Source: Verrucomicrobiia bacterium
GTDB taxonomy: Bacteria > Verrucomicrobiota > Verrucomicrobiia > Verrucomicrobiales > DEV007
Assembly: GCA_020439995.1 (NCBI GenBank)
Contig: JAGROY010000065.1
Span: forward strand, 1-64,000
Direction: 5' to 3'
DNA: 64,000 bases
Each line of letters begins with the position of its first letter. The first letter of the stretch is position 1. Made by a program: the position numbers and the translations under genes. The notes below the pieces were generated by a model, which ran no database searches, had not been told where the DNA came from, and worked only from the letters and a program-made list of their open reading frames with translations. Below, piece by piece: positions 27,432-37,073 of the stretch.

Positions 27432-30400
27432 ATCGACTGGTCCAACTTGCCATTCAACAGCCGATCTCAGTGGCTGTAGGGGTCGCCGTTTGCCTGCTGG
27501 GAGGAATCCTGGCACTGACAAAGGTGCCCGTGCAAATGAACCCGGACGTCGATTCTGTGGTGATCGCGGTGACCACACTCTGGGAAAATGCTTCCGCCGA
27601 GGAAATCGAGAGCGACATCGTTGAAGAACAGGAAAAAGTTCTTGGCAGTGTTCCCGGTCTTGCGTCGATCACTTCGAACAGTCAGGCAGGCCAGGGCAAC
27701 ATCCGTCTCGAATTCAAGACGGGCACTGATATTTCAGATGCCATGTCCGAAGTCCTGCAGAAGCTGGATGAAGTCCCCGGCTATCCTGATTCCGTATTGC
27801 AGCCAGTCGTGCTCGACATTGATCCGGAGTCGACCGACTATATCGCCTGGATAGGCCTGGCTTCGACCGATCCGGACTTCGACGGCACGACGCTCTACGA
27901 CTTCATGGAGCGCCGACTCCGCCCACGGTTTGAACGACTACCCGGCATCGCTGAAGTCGGTGTTCGCGCAGCGCGGGCCAGCGAAGTCCAGATCCGCATC
28001 GATCCCATAGCCCTTGCGCAGCGGGGCATCACTTATCAGCAGTTCGTCAGCGCGCTCAGGAGCGCCAATGCCAACTTTTCCGGTGGCCAGCTGCCGGATG
28101 GCAAACGCAACGTCCGTGTGCGGGCTACCGGTCGGTTCGAGGATCCCCAGTCTGTCGAGGAATTGATTATTCGTCGCGATGCTTCCGGCCCGGTGTATCT
28201 GCGCGATCTGGCGGAAGTGGTCGACACTTACAAAGAGTCGAAAAACTGGGCACGCGCACGTGGCCAGACGATGCCGTTTTTCAATTACCAACTCCAGCGC
28301 GGCGCAAACCTGCTGGAAACCATGGACGCCATCAAAGCCGAAGTCGCCGACATGAACGCTCCCGGCGGCATCCTTGAGGAACACGCCCGGGCGCTCGGAA
28401 TCAACGGCACGTTCGAGCTGGTGCAGACCTACGACTCGACAACTTACGTGCGCGACGCCATCGATCTGGTGCAGGGCAACATTATCATTGGAGGCATCCT
28501 TGCTACATTGACGCTGCTGTTCTTCCTTCGATCGCTGCGCACAGTCGGCATCATCGCAGTGGCCATCCCCATTTCGGTGATTGGTGCAATGGTGATACTG
28601 GTTGCGTGCGGGAGGTCGATCAATATCATCTCGCTCGCAGGGATGGCATTTGCCGTTGGCATGGTGGTCGATAATGCAATCGTGGTGATCGAGAACATTT
28701 TCCGCCATCTGGAAATGGGCAAATCTGCGCTGCAGGCATCCATTGATGGCACCAAGGAAGTGGCTGGGGCCGTCGTCGCTGCAACGATGACCACGCTGCT
28801 TGTCTTCATCCCAATTCTGCTGATTCAGGAAACCGCTGGACAATTGTTCAAGGACATTGCCTACGCCATCATTGCCTCAGTGGGCCTGAGCCTGATTGTG
28901 TCCATTACAGTGATTCCGACCGCTGCAGCGCGCGTGTTCAAAAGCAAATCGCCGGGAGATATTGGCACCGAGAACGACGGGCCCAGCCTGTTCGACCGAT
29001 TGTTCGGCAATCCCGTGATGGGCACATTAGTCCGGCCGCTGACTCCGCTCCGCGCTCTGTTCGATCGGCTTCCCGACTATACTGCGGACTTTGTAGGACG
29101 CATTATTGGTCGCAAGAGCCTTCGCACTGGTGTGATCGTGGTTTTCCTGTTTGGCACTTTGATAGGGATCAAGTTGATGCTGCCACCGCTGGATTACCTG
29201 CCACTGGGTAACCGCAATGTCGTCTTTGGAATGCTGATTCCGCCACCTGGCTACAACCTTGATCAACTACTGGAGATGGGACGTCGCATCGAAAACCGCG
29301 TGCGCCCTGCCTGGGAAGTTGCGGGTGATCGCTTTGCCCTGGAAGCAGTTGAGCGCGGCGGCCCTAACACTGGCATCGACAATCGCACCAAAGTCCCCGT
29401 GTTTCCTCCCGTCCCTGGCGGACCGACTGAGGTCTTGCCTCCGCCGATCGATCACTACTTCCTGGTCAGCTTCGATGACCGCATGTTTCAGGTAGCGATT
29501 TCTGAGGACAAGAAGCGCGTAGTGGACGCCATCCCGCTTCTCAACTATGCGGCTTCCGGCACCGCCACACCAGACACCCTGGCGTTCAGCTTCCAGTTTC
29601 CTCTATTCCGCGTGGGCGGCAATACCGGTTCCGCCATCAAGATTGACCTCACTGGCAATGATCTCGATCAGGTCACGGGCGCCGCTGGCGCATTGATCGG
29701 ATCGCTGATCGAGGAATTCGGCCCCTACGCAGTCACTCCAGATCCCCCCAATTTTTCCCTGCCCCTGAACGAACTGCGCATCGTTCCAGATGATGCTCGG
29801 CTGCAGCAGGTCGGGATGACGCGCAGTGATGTGGGACTTGCCGTCCAAGCCAATGGGGACGGCATCCTTCTATTCCGACAATTCGAGCGCAACGGTGAAT
29901 TGAAGGATCTCAAAGTCATCAGTAAGAATGCACTGGGCCACCAACCGCTTGAATCCATCCTTGCAACGCCTATCGCTACGCCGTCCGGTGCCATCGTCGA
30001 TCTGCAAAGCGTAGCGAAGATGGAGCGCGTGCTTGGCCCAAACGAAATCAAACACGTTGACCGACGCCGAGCCGTGACTCTACAGCTTACTCCACCATCT
30101 GGCATGCCACTTGAAAGCGCCATCGATCAGGTCAATACGATGGTTGGAACTCTGCGCAGCAGTGGAGCCATCCCTCCCAGCATCGATATCAATCTCGCCG
30201 GATCAGCGGGAAAACTGAGCGAAATCAAGAATGCACTCCTTGGCGATGGCACCCTTGTCGGCACGGCATCCAGCACGCTTTTCCTCGCGTTTGTCGTCGT
30301 CTATCTCGTCATGGTCGTATTGTTCCAAAGTTGGAGCTACCCACTGGTTATCATGCTCTCGGTGCCGCTCGCCACGTTTGGCGGCTTCCTTGGGCTGGCC

Positions 30401-30844
30401 CTTCTGCATGCATGGAGCGTCAAAGACCGCTACATGCCAGTGCAGAATCTCGACATGCTGACGATTCTTGGCTTTGTCATTCTCGCCGGAGTTGTCGTGA
30501 ATAATGCCATCCTCATCGTCCACCAGGCACTCAATTTCCTGCGTGACAATGCAAAGCACGCAATGTCTCCGAACCTGGCTATCCAGGAATCGGTGCGCAG
30601 TCGGGTGCGCCCGATTTTGATGAGTTCACTGACCTCCGTGGGAGGAATGTTGCCACTGGTTCTGGTGCCAGGATCTGGCTCTGAGCTGTATCGCGGGCTG
30701 GGATCAGTCGTTACTGGAGGATTGTTAGTGTCAACGGTATTTACACTGGTGCTGGTGCCAGCAGTGCTCAGTGCCGTATTCGCCATCGCCGGTGACCCAC
30801 GCGACAAACATCGTGATTCCAAACCCGAGCAAGGCACGGCATGA
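27428..30844 (+). CDS. RND efflux pump, HAE-1 type
   Basis: The 1138-residue protein has 12 membrane helices and two large periplasmic loops, and is somewhat longer than AcrB (about 1050). It carries GMAFAVGMVVDNAIVVIEN near residue 405, with the helix-4 acidic residues of proton transfer, plus VFIPILLIQETAGQLFKDIA and a C-terminal GFVILAGVVVNNAILIVHQ half. Proton-driven pumps like this export drugs, lipids or metals; the substrate is not visible from sequence. It overlaps its adaptor by 4 bases and the outer-membrane factor by 4 bases, so all three are one operon. Confidence 0.93.
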   Translation: MNRLVQLAIQQPISVAVGVAVCLLGGILALTKVPVQMNPDVDSVVIAVTTLWENASAEEIESDIVEEQEKVLGSVPGLASITSNSQAGQGNIRLEFKTGTDISDAMSEVLQKLDEVPGYPDSVLQPVVLDIDPESTDYIAWIGLASTDPDFDGTTLYDFMERRLRPRFERLPGIAEVGVRAARASEVQIRIDPIALAQRGITYQQFVSALRSANANFSGGQLPDGKRNVRVRATGRFEDPQSVEELIIRRDASGPVYLRDLAEVVDTYKESKNWARARGQTMPFFNYQLQRGANLLETMDAIKAEVADMNAPGGILEEHARALGINGTFELVQTYDSTTYVRDAIDLVQGNIIIGGILATLTLLFFLRSLRTVGIIAVAIPISVIGAMVILVACGRSINIISLAGMAFAVGMVVDNAIVVIENIFRHLEMGKSALQASIDGTKEVAGAVVAATMTTLLVFIPILLIQETAGQLFKDIAYAIIASVGLSLIVSITVIPTAAARVFKSKSPGDIGTENDGPSLFDRLFGNPVMGTLVRPLTPLRALFDRLPDYTADFVGRIIGRKSLRTGVIVVFLFGTLIGIKLMLPPLDYLPLGNRNVVFGMLIPPPGYNLDQLLEMGRRIENRVRPAWEVAGDRFALEAVERGGPNTGIDNRTKVPVFPPVPGGPTEVLPPPIDHYFLVSFDDRMFQVAISEDKKRVVDAIPLLNYAASGTATPDTLAFSFQFPLFRVGGNTGSAIKIDLTGNDLDQVTGAAGALIGSLIEEFGPYAVTPDPPNFSLPLNELRIVPDDARLQQVGMTRSDVGLAVQANGDGILLFRQFERNGELKDLKVISKNALGHQPLESILATPIATPSGAIVDLQSVAKMERVLGPNEIKHVDRRRAVTLQLTPPSGMPLESAIDQVNTMVGTLRSSGAIPPSIDINLAGSAGKLSEIKNALLGDGTLVGTASSTLFLAFVVVYLVMVVLFQSWSYPLVIMLSVPLATFGGFLGLALLHAWSVKDRYMPVQNLDMLTILGFVILAGVVVNNAILIVHQALNFLRDNAKHAMSPNLAIQESVRSRVRPILMSSLTSVGGMLPLVLVPGSGSELYRGLGSVVTGGLLVSTVFTLVLVPAVLSAVFAIAGDPRDKHRDSKPEQGTA

Positions 30845-32232
30845 AGCGAGTTGCTGACAAATTTTTGATCCTCTACGCAGCGGGACTCACCGCCTGCGCA
30901 ACCATCGGCCCCGATCACGAAGTCCCTGAGACGGAGAGTCCCGAGCGATTCAAGAACGCCTCATCTGTGGCCAGGGATGCAGATCGTGGCCCGTGGTGGA
31001 AGGCGTTCAAGGATTCGACATTGAACGATTTACTGAATCAGCTCGATGATGCCAGTCCAAACCAGGCCGCTGCACTGGCCCGGCGCGAGCAGGCACGAGC
31101 AGAACTGAAAACGGCAACGGCTAGAGCATGGCCATCGATCAGCGGCACTGGCGATGCCCGCAAGCAACTGGAGTCTGAAAACACCTCGTTCCGCACCAGC
31201 GACACAGCCTACAATCGCTATGAGCTGGCCCTCAATCTCGAATACGAAATCGACCTCTGGGGCCGCGTCCGACGCCAGGTGGAAGCGGCGAGCGCCCGCG
31301 AAAGCGCGGCCGAAGCGGCCTACGAAGATGCCATGCTATCACTGCGTGCAGAACTGGCTCGACATTACTTCTCGCTGCGCTCACTGGATGAAGAGATCGC
31401 CACCTTGAAGCGTGCTGTGCAACTTCGTGAAGAAGGGGTCGACCTCGTTACTGCCCGAGCAGATGCGGGCCAGATCAGCGATGACGATGTTGCCCGAGCC
31501 ACTGCTGAACTTGAGGGGACTCGCGGGGACTTGACGGCACTGGAGCGGGACAGAGATCAATTTGAAAATGCAATCGCTGCCCTGATTGGCAAATCCCCTT
31601 CTACCTTCACACTCGAAGCAACTTCCAAGCGCGGAGCCGTGCCACAGATTCCTGTCGGATTGCCATCAGAATTGCTTGCTCGCCGCGCCGATGTCGCCGA
31701 AAAAGAACGCCTGCTCGCCGCTGCCGCTGCAGAAATCGGGGTGGCAACGGCTGATTTTCTTCCGCGAATCACTCTCACTGGAAGCGGTGGCCTGACCAGT
31801 CTGCGAGCGTCCGACCTCTTCAACCCATCCAGTAAAATGTGGGATATTGGCCCGAAAATCGATGTGCCTATTTTCCGCAAAGGGCTTGCTAAATCGTATA
31901 AGGAAAAGGCTCAGGCAGAATTTGAAGAAGCGCGCGCCACCTATCAACAAACCGTACTGAACGCCTTCCGCGACACTGAAAATGCGATCAACGCTAACCA
32001 ATCAATCGCGAGGGAGTTTACTCAAAGGGAGCGCGCGACCACGGCGGCTGCCCGCGCCTCAGAGCTGTCGATAACCCGGTACGAGAGCGGCCTCATCAGT
32101 TACCTCGAAGTCCTCGATTCCCTGCGCACCCACCTCGCCGATCAACGTCTCGAAACACAAACCCGCGGCGACCATTTCCAGGCTGCGGTTGCTCTGGTGC
32201 AGGCGCTAGGCGGTGGTTGGTCTAAACGTTAG
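30841..32232 (+). CDS. RND outer-membrane efflux lipoprotein (TolC/NodT type)
   Basis: The 463-residue protein starts with a lipoprotein signal ending LTACATIGPDHE, with the lipidated Cys near residue 19. It then shows two coiled-coil barrel halves typical of OmpM/NodT channels, including YELALNLEYEIDLWGRVRRQ and LPSELLARRADVAEKERLLA, a NodT hallmark. It completes the tripartite pump with the two genes upstream. The gap to the convergent VWA gene holds a palindromic repeat (32244-32329). Confidence 0.92.
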   Translation: MKRVADKFLILYAAGLTACATIGPDHEVPETESPERFKNASSVARDADRGPWWKAFKDSTLNDLLNQLDDASPNQAAALARREQARAELKTATARAWPSISGTGDARKQLESENTSFRTSDTAYNRYELALNLEYEIDLWGRVRRQVEAASARESAAEAAYEDAMLSLRAELARHYFSLRSLDEEIATLKRAVQLREEGVDLVTARADAGQISDDDVARATAELEGTRGDLTALERDRDQFENAIAALIGKSPSTFTLEATSKRGAVPQIPVGLPSELLARRADVAEKERLLAAAAAEIGVATADFLPRITLTGSGGLTSLRASDLFNPSSKMWDIGPKIDVPIFRKGLAKSYKEKAQAEFEEARATYQQTVLNAFRDTENAINANQSIAREFTQRERATTAAARASELSITRYESGLISYLEVLDSLRTHLADQRLETQTRGDHFQAAVALVQALGGGWSKR

Positions 32233-32243
32233 AGCGATCTAAT

Positions 32244-32329
32244 CCAGAGTGCTCCGGCTTGACGAAACTTTATCCGGCCACGAAAGCCCAAGCTCTTCGA
32301 AAAAGCGTTGTCGAGCCAGAGTATTCCTG
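32244..32329. repeat. Dispersed palindromic repeat, copy A
   Basis: An 86-base element begins CCAGAGTGCTCCGGCTTGA, and its right end reads GTCGAGCCAGAGTATTCCTG. It fits between two convergent genes. It matches copies C (35740-35823, inverted) and B (43207-43290) at both ends and in its A-rich part. It is the most diverged of the three. Confidence 0.65.
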
Positions 32330-32333
32330 ATTA

Positions 32334-35027
32334 TCAATTTCCTCGCTGCACGATGGCATTGGCGACAAGCTCGGCAAACTCAACCCGCCTGGGATCGCTT
32401 CCCATACTGGCCCTGACCATCGCGATCACCTGGTCTCTGCTCAGGTTTCCGCGGAATGGCGACTGGCGTAGCTGCAATCCGAATGCAGCAACGCTGGCAG
32501 CGAAACGGAAGTCGGAACTGGCCGTTTCGGACGGTCGGGCATTGTCGGTGAAGGGCACCTGGATCAATTCGCTCACGGTTCCTCGTGGGGCCTTGTAGCG
32601 CAGCTTCACGGTGAAGAGTTCGGGGCTGCCGGTGGTTGTTACAGCGCGAGGTTCCTGGGTCACTGGAACAGGCACCTGATACTTCAAGTTGTCGACTTCC
32701 GGCACCGCCAATCCTGGAGGAATGATTTCGTAAAAAGCCGTCACCGTGTGGCCAGCGCCGATATCTCCAGCATCGACGCGATCATCATTGAATGCCTCGG
32801 GAGGAAGCTTGCGGTTTGCGTAGCCGACGAGCCGGTAGGCACCGACGGTAGCCGGATTGAATTCGACCTGGATCTTCACGTCTTTGGCGATCGTGATCAT
32901 GGTGCTGGTGAGATCTTCAACAAGCACACGCCGACCTTCGCTGACGCTGTCGATGTAGTGATACGTGCCATTGCCATCGTTGGTGATGGTTTCGAGCATG
33001 GCATCATTCAGATTGTCGGATCCAAACCCTAACACACTGAGAAAAACCCCGCGCTTTGCCTCCTGCTGCACCATGTCCCGCAAGGCGGTGGTTGAGCTCA
33101 CGCCAATGTTGAAATCGCCATCGGTCGCCAGCAGGATACGGTTCACTCCGCCGTCCGAGAAATTCTCCGATGCCAGGCGGTAGGCCAATTTGATACCGGC
33201 CTCCCCATTGGTGCCACCGGATGACTGCAAGCGATCGACCGCGCTGTGCATCGCCGCCTTGTTTGCCCCACTGGTTGGAGCAAGGGCCACGCCTTCGTGC
33301 CCTGCATAGGTGACGATGGTGATTCGGTCATCGTCCCGCAACTCATCGATGAGCAGGTGCAGACTGCGCTGCACCAGCGGCAATTTCCGCTCCTGGTTCA
33401 TCGATCCTGACACATCTACCAGAAACACGAGATTCAATGCCTGCCGCTTGTCCGCCCGGATTTCCCGGCCCTTCAAGCCCACCCGCACCAGCCGATGCTC
33501 CGGCGTCCAGGGACACGCAGCCGATTCCAGATTCACTGAGAACGGCAGCTCATCGCCCGGTGCTGCGTAGTCGTAGTGGAAGTAGTTGATCATCTCTTCG
33601 ATGCGCACCGCATCCGGCGGTACCGCTTCGCCCGATTGAATCATGCGTCGCACATTGCTGTAGGAAGCGGTGTCGACATCGATCGAGAACGTGGATAGCG
33701 GATCTTTTGCTGGAGTACGAAAGGGATTGTCGACCAGAGCCGGGTAGCGGAGTTGGCTTGCCTTAGATCGAACAGAGACAGCGGCAGCAAGCGCCTGCTC
33801 ATACTTGCGACGGGCTTCGATGTAACTTGTGTAAGCCTTTCGTTCGTCCATTGAATCTCTGAATGATTCGTCGGCATCGAGACTTCGCAGACTGGCTTCT
33901 GCGATCTGCAACCGCGTCTGAAGCGACGCTTTCACACTCGCAGCCGCTCGTTCCAGGCTGCGATTGACTTCGTCCAGTTGAGCTTGCACCGAAAAAGGTT
34001 TAGGTTCGCGGACGCCCAGATCATTGCCATTCCGAGTGAGCATCTCGAACTGCTGCCGGAGTTTCTGCCGCTCTTGATAGAGCAGACCAATTGTCGAATC
34101 CTTCCCATTGATTGCTACCGCTTCGTCGATCAACCGGTCGCCACTGAGCCCAGTCAACGTGTCAATATGAGTTTTGATCGTAGCAATCTCCTGCTCAGCT
34201 TGAAGAGTGGTCATCCGGCTCGCCATCACGATCTTCTTCGATCCTGTTTCCGTCGTGTCTCCCACTTCTGCCCAGGCAGGCATACCCGCTCCGAGGTCAA
34301 CGATTTCAAATTTCTCCATGGCAGCGAGCATCTCTTCGCGGGCAGCAGTCACAGCGGTCGTTTCAACTTGCTGCCTCTGAGTTGCAGATGGAGGAGCAAC
34401 TCGTTTGATGCCGGGCAGCTTTCTAAATTCCTTGGTTTCAGCTAGTCCTTCGCCCCATCCATCCATTGCGTCGACTGCGTCAACGAAATCCGTAGTTGCA
34501 GCCTGATATGATGAATCCTGCTCGCTTTTTGCTTTGGTTGTCACAGGCGAGGGCGGCGATCCATCTTCGTCAGTCGGCAACGAAGTAGCCGTCACTAACG
34601 GTGGTGCCCAGATTTCCGAGACAGGTCTGCTCGCTTTAGCAAACATCGGCACGGCAGCAGCATTCTCTGCGGGTTGCAACTCGCCGCTTTCGGGCTGGTG
34701 CGGGGTCATGTTGATCAAAGCAGAGTTGCTCTGATCAGAGTTGAAGTACCCGCCGGCTGAAATTCCAAATCGGTCTCTCGTTGCGTAGATCGCAACGCCG
34801 ACCATCGCGAGAACCGCCGCGACCCTGCCGACGTTCATCCACCAGGAGCGTTTGCCATTTTTTCGCGACTCAGCAGTCACTTGATCCACCCCATCCAGCT
34901 TCCGCTCCAGTTCACCGAGAAAGGCGATGTCATCCCCTGCCCGATAGCGCCCCAGTTCATCCAGCAATCCGTCCACGCCTCGCTCCGGAGCGGTGCCTTC
35001 ATCAGAAAATCGTTGTTTCGTGTTCAT
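32334..35027 (-). CDS. Membrane-anchored VWA protein, YfbK/DUF3520 type
   Basis: The 897-residue protein has a cytoplasmic N-terminus (about residues 1-60), one membrane helix near 62-84, a long variable and coiled segment to about residue 390, and a YfbK-type N-terminal domain. A von Willebrand A domain follows, with the metal site DVSGSMN near residue 535, and a DUF3520-like C-terminus near 720-890. The start codon comes 1 base after the stop of the ECF sigma factor, with AAAGGAGA inside that gene as binding site, so the two are translationally coupled. The cytoplasmic tail may act as an anti-sigma segment, which is inferred. Confidence 0.87.
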   Translation of the reverse strand: MNTKQRFSDEGTAPERGVDGLLDELGRYRAGDDIAFLGELERKLDGVDQVTAESRKNGKRSWWMNVGRVAAVLAMVGVAIYATRDRFGISAGGYFNSDQSNSALINMTPHQPESGELQPAENAAAVPMFAKASRPVSEIWAPPLVTATSLPTDEDGSPPSPVTTKAKSEQDSSYQAATTDFVDAVDAMDGWGEGLAETKEFRKLPGIKRVAPPSATQRQQVETTAVTAAREEMLAAMEKFEIVDLGAGMPAWAEVGDTTETGSKKIVMASRMTTLQAEQEIATIKTHIDTLTGLSGDRLIDEAVAINGKDSTIGLLYQERQKLRQQFEMLTRNGNDLGVREPKPFSVQAQLDEVNRSLERAAASVKASLQTRLQIAEASLRSLDADESFRDSMDERKAYTSYIEARRKYEQALAAAVSVRSKASQLRYPALVDNPFRTPAKDPLSTFSIDVDTASYSNVRRMIQSGEAVPPDAVRIEEMINYFHYDYAAPGDELPFSVNLESAACPWTPEHRLVRVGLKGREIRADKRQALNLVFLVDVSGSMNQERKLPLVQRSLHLLIDELRDDDRITIVTYAGHEGVALAPTSGANKAAMHSAVDRLQSSGGTNGEAGIKLAYRLASENFSDGGVNRILLATDGDFNIGVSSTTALRDMVQQEAKRGVFLSVLGFGSDNLNDAMLETITNDGNGTYHYIDSVSEGRRVLVEDLTSTMITIAKDVKIQVEFNPATVGAYRLVGYANRKLPPEAFNDDRVDAGDIGAGHTVTAFYEIIPPGLAVPEVDNLKYQVPVPVTQEPRAVTTTGSPELFTVKLRYKAPRGTVSELIQVPFTDNARPSETASSDFRFAASVAAFGLQLRQSPFRGNLSRDQVIAMVRASMGSDPRRVEFAELVANAIVQRGN

Positions 35028-35028
35028 G

Positions 35029-35625
35029 TTAGAGTTCTCCTTTCTCGAGATCGTTGTCTGTCGCCTTGTTGGTGAGGCAGTCCTTGAGCAAGGCGCGGGC
35101 GCGTTGCAGGCGTTTGCGCAGTGAGGCTTCGCTGCTGCCCGTATTTTTTGCTGCATCGGCACCGCTTTGATCCTTCAAATAGAAGGCATCCACCGCTCCC
35201 CGAAGCGTATCAGGCAGTTGCGCCACACATTCCTCCAGCGCCTCAAACACATCTCCTCTGCCACTCTCGCGCAGCGCCTCCCACGCCGCGTGTTCCGCCT
35301 CCAGCCTCTCCAGTTCGCCCTCATCCAGCAGCGTCAGCTTCTTCCTCTTCATCCAGTCCCGCCACTTGTTGCGCACGATGCCACGCATCCATGCCCCAAA
35401 GTCCCGCGAGACTTCGAATCTCCCCAGATTCTGATAGGCTGCAACGAAGGCATCCTGTACGAGATCCCTCGCCAGTTCTCGATCCGCAGTCAGCGCAAAT
35501 CCGTAGGCAAGCAGTTGCCGGTGGTGTTCGCGTACTTTCCCGCTGAAGGCCCGCCGGTCCAAAATCGGCATCGTTTCGGGAACTACTGAGGCCATGGCTT
35601 CAATGGTAGATATTTGCATCTGCAT
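35029..35625 (-). CDS. ECF-type RNA polymerase sigma factor
   Basis: The 198-residue protein has sigma region 2, with ARDLVQDAFVAAYQNLGRFE and DFGAWMRGIVRNKWRDW, and a region 4 helix-turn-helix, with LPDTLRGAVDAFYLKD and SGADAAKNTGSSEASLRKRL. It directs transcription of an extracytoplasmic stress or envelope regulon and probably partners the downstream VWA protein. Upstream starts (35619, 35595) are also possible. Confidence 0.9.
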   Translation of the reverse strand: MQMQISTIEAMASVVPETMPILDRRAFSGKVREHHRQLLAYGFALTADRELARDLVQDAFVAAYQNLGRFEVSRDFGAWMRGIVRNKWRDWMKRKKLTLLDEGELERLEAEHAAWEALRESGRGDVFEALEECVAQLPDTLRGAVDAFYLKDQSGADAAKNTGSSEASLRKRLQRARALLKDCLTNKATDNDLEKGEL

Positions 35626-35739
35626 GTTTGCAATAGTGGTGTTCCACAGCTTCGGGAAACGGTGGTGTCACCAGATATTGGAATGGCGCCGCACATTTGT
35701 GACAAATCAGTGCATTTTTCTCAATCGAAGAGCAATGAA

Positions 35740-35823
35740 CTGGAGCGCGCTGGCTCGACTGCGCATTTTTACCGGACAAACACCGCTTGAACAGAAAAAG
35801 CTCCGTCGAGCCGGAGCACTCCA
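35740..35823. repeat. Dispersed palindromic repeat, copy C
   Basis: The element runs in the opposite direction to copy B and is bounded by CTGGAGCGCGCTGGCTCGA on the left and TCGAGCCGGAGCACTCCA on the right, about 84 bases apart. It lies in the gap between the DUF5009 gene end and the sigma-factor gene. Confidence 0.85.
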
Positions 35824-35843
35824 CATCACCCACTCCACCAAAG

Positions 35844-36965
35844 TCAAAGCCGGAAGAACAACCCACGCTGGTTGCACCAACGGGTGGCGGCCCATGCCAG
35901 CGCGCATCCGCTGATCGTGAACGCCACAGCATACCAAAGCGGCGCATCCCTTGGCCCAAACGCGCTCCATGCATTCATCACCATTAAATGAATCACGTAG
36001 GCGGCAAACGCGTTCTGCCCCAGGTCGGTGAACAGCCCGAGACGGAAACTCTTTAGATCGCTGATTACCACAAAAAACGCCAGCGTCACCAGCGAAAAGC
36101 CCGCCGCAAACGTGAGATACGAGAGACTGCCCGCACGTTGACTCATGGTCCACATGTCGACGATCGCATTGCCAGCCGCATCGGTTGCCGCAGGCCAGAA
36201 CGGAGGCGGTGCAAGAGGCCCACCGACTCCGATGCAGGAAATTCCATAGCCCAAAAGCATGAGCACCGCCCCCCACAGAAAGAGTGGCTGCAAACACTCA
36301 CGCGCACCCTTCATCCGAAATTCATAGGCAGCGGCACCAGCCGCCACGCAGATCGTCCACGTCAGGAATCCGAGCACTCCCCCATCGATCCCCTTGGATT
36401 CTCCATTGTATACCATGTCATACCAGAATGCGTGCGAGAGCGCCAGGTGCAGCAACCCTGACAAAACAGCAAAAAGCACTATCCATCGCAGACGCAACGC
36501 AATCACTGGCAGCACCCAGAGTGAAGTCACACCGATATGGGTCAGTGCCTGAAATGGCTCGCGAAAGAAGCTCTCAGTGAAGAATCCCTTGATCCCGAGT
36601 TCCTGAAGCGATGCCCAGGTTTTGTACTCACCATCGAGCGTATAAAAAACGAATCCGAACACGATCAGCCCCAGACTGCGGCGGACGCCCCGTTGCATCG
36701 CTGCCGAATAACCACTGCGTTCCACCTGCCTCACCATCACCAGTCGCAGAGCCATCCCCACCGCGAACAGAAAATGCGGCATGATCACATCCGCATAACT
36801 GCAATAGGTGTTGTGATGAAGCAAGATCGGCGGGGTCGATTCCTTAAAACGTCCGATGAAATTCACCAGAAACATCCCCGCAACCGTGTAACCTCGAAAC
36901 TGGTCGAGCGATACGATCCGGCCGGATGATGATGTATTGGGACTGGGAGCTACGCCTGCTGACAC
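35844..36965 (-). CDS. DUF5009-type membrane acyltransferase
   Basis: The 373-residue protein has about ten hydrophobic segments and begins with the signature SLDQFRGYTVAGMFLVNF, seen in heparan-alpha-glucosaminide N-acetyltransferase-like proteins. A following PHFLFAVGMALRL segment matches the same family. Related proteins move acetyl groups across the membrane on to sugars. The start is a GTG at 36965. It is upstream of the ECF sigma gene with repeat C in between. A 8-bp hairpin (37014-37036) lies just before it. Confidence 0.82.
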   Translation of the reverse strand: MSAGVAPSPNTSSSGRIVSLDQFRGYTVAGMFLVNFIGRFKESTPPILLHHNTYCSYADVIMPHFLFAVGMALRLVMVRQVERSGYSAAMQRGVRRSLGLIVFGFVFYTLDGEYKTWASLQELGIKGFFTESFFREPFQALTHIGVTSLWVLPVIALRLRWIVLFAVLSGLLHLALSHAFWYDMVYNGESKGIDGGVLGFLTWTICVAAGAAAYEFRMKGARECLQPLFLWGAVLMLLGYGISCIGVGGPLAPPPFWPAATDAAGNAIVDMWTMSQRAGSLSYLTFAAGFSLVTLAFFVVISDLKSFRLGLFTDLGQNAFAAYVIHLMVMNAWSAFGPRDAPLWYAVAFTISGCALAWAATRWCNQRGLFFRL

Positions 36966-37013
36966 GGCACGAGCGAAGCGGAAATTCGCGTAAGTAGCAA
37001 TACCGAATCCTTT

Positions 37014-37036
37014 TTTGGTTTACCGCGCAAACCAAA
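37014..37036. other. Hairpin-forming palindrome before the DUF5009 gene
   Basis: TTTGGTTT-ACCGCGC-AAACCAAA forms an 8-bp stem around a GC-rich loop in the 108-base gap between the metallophosphoesterase and DUF5009 genes. It has no T-run on the minus strand, so I do not call it a terminator. It could be an operator or a hairpin in the leader. Confidence 0.4.
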
Positions 37037-37073
37037 CCGACGCGGGACCTGCTGACCGGCGGGACGCACGGCA

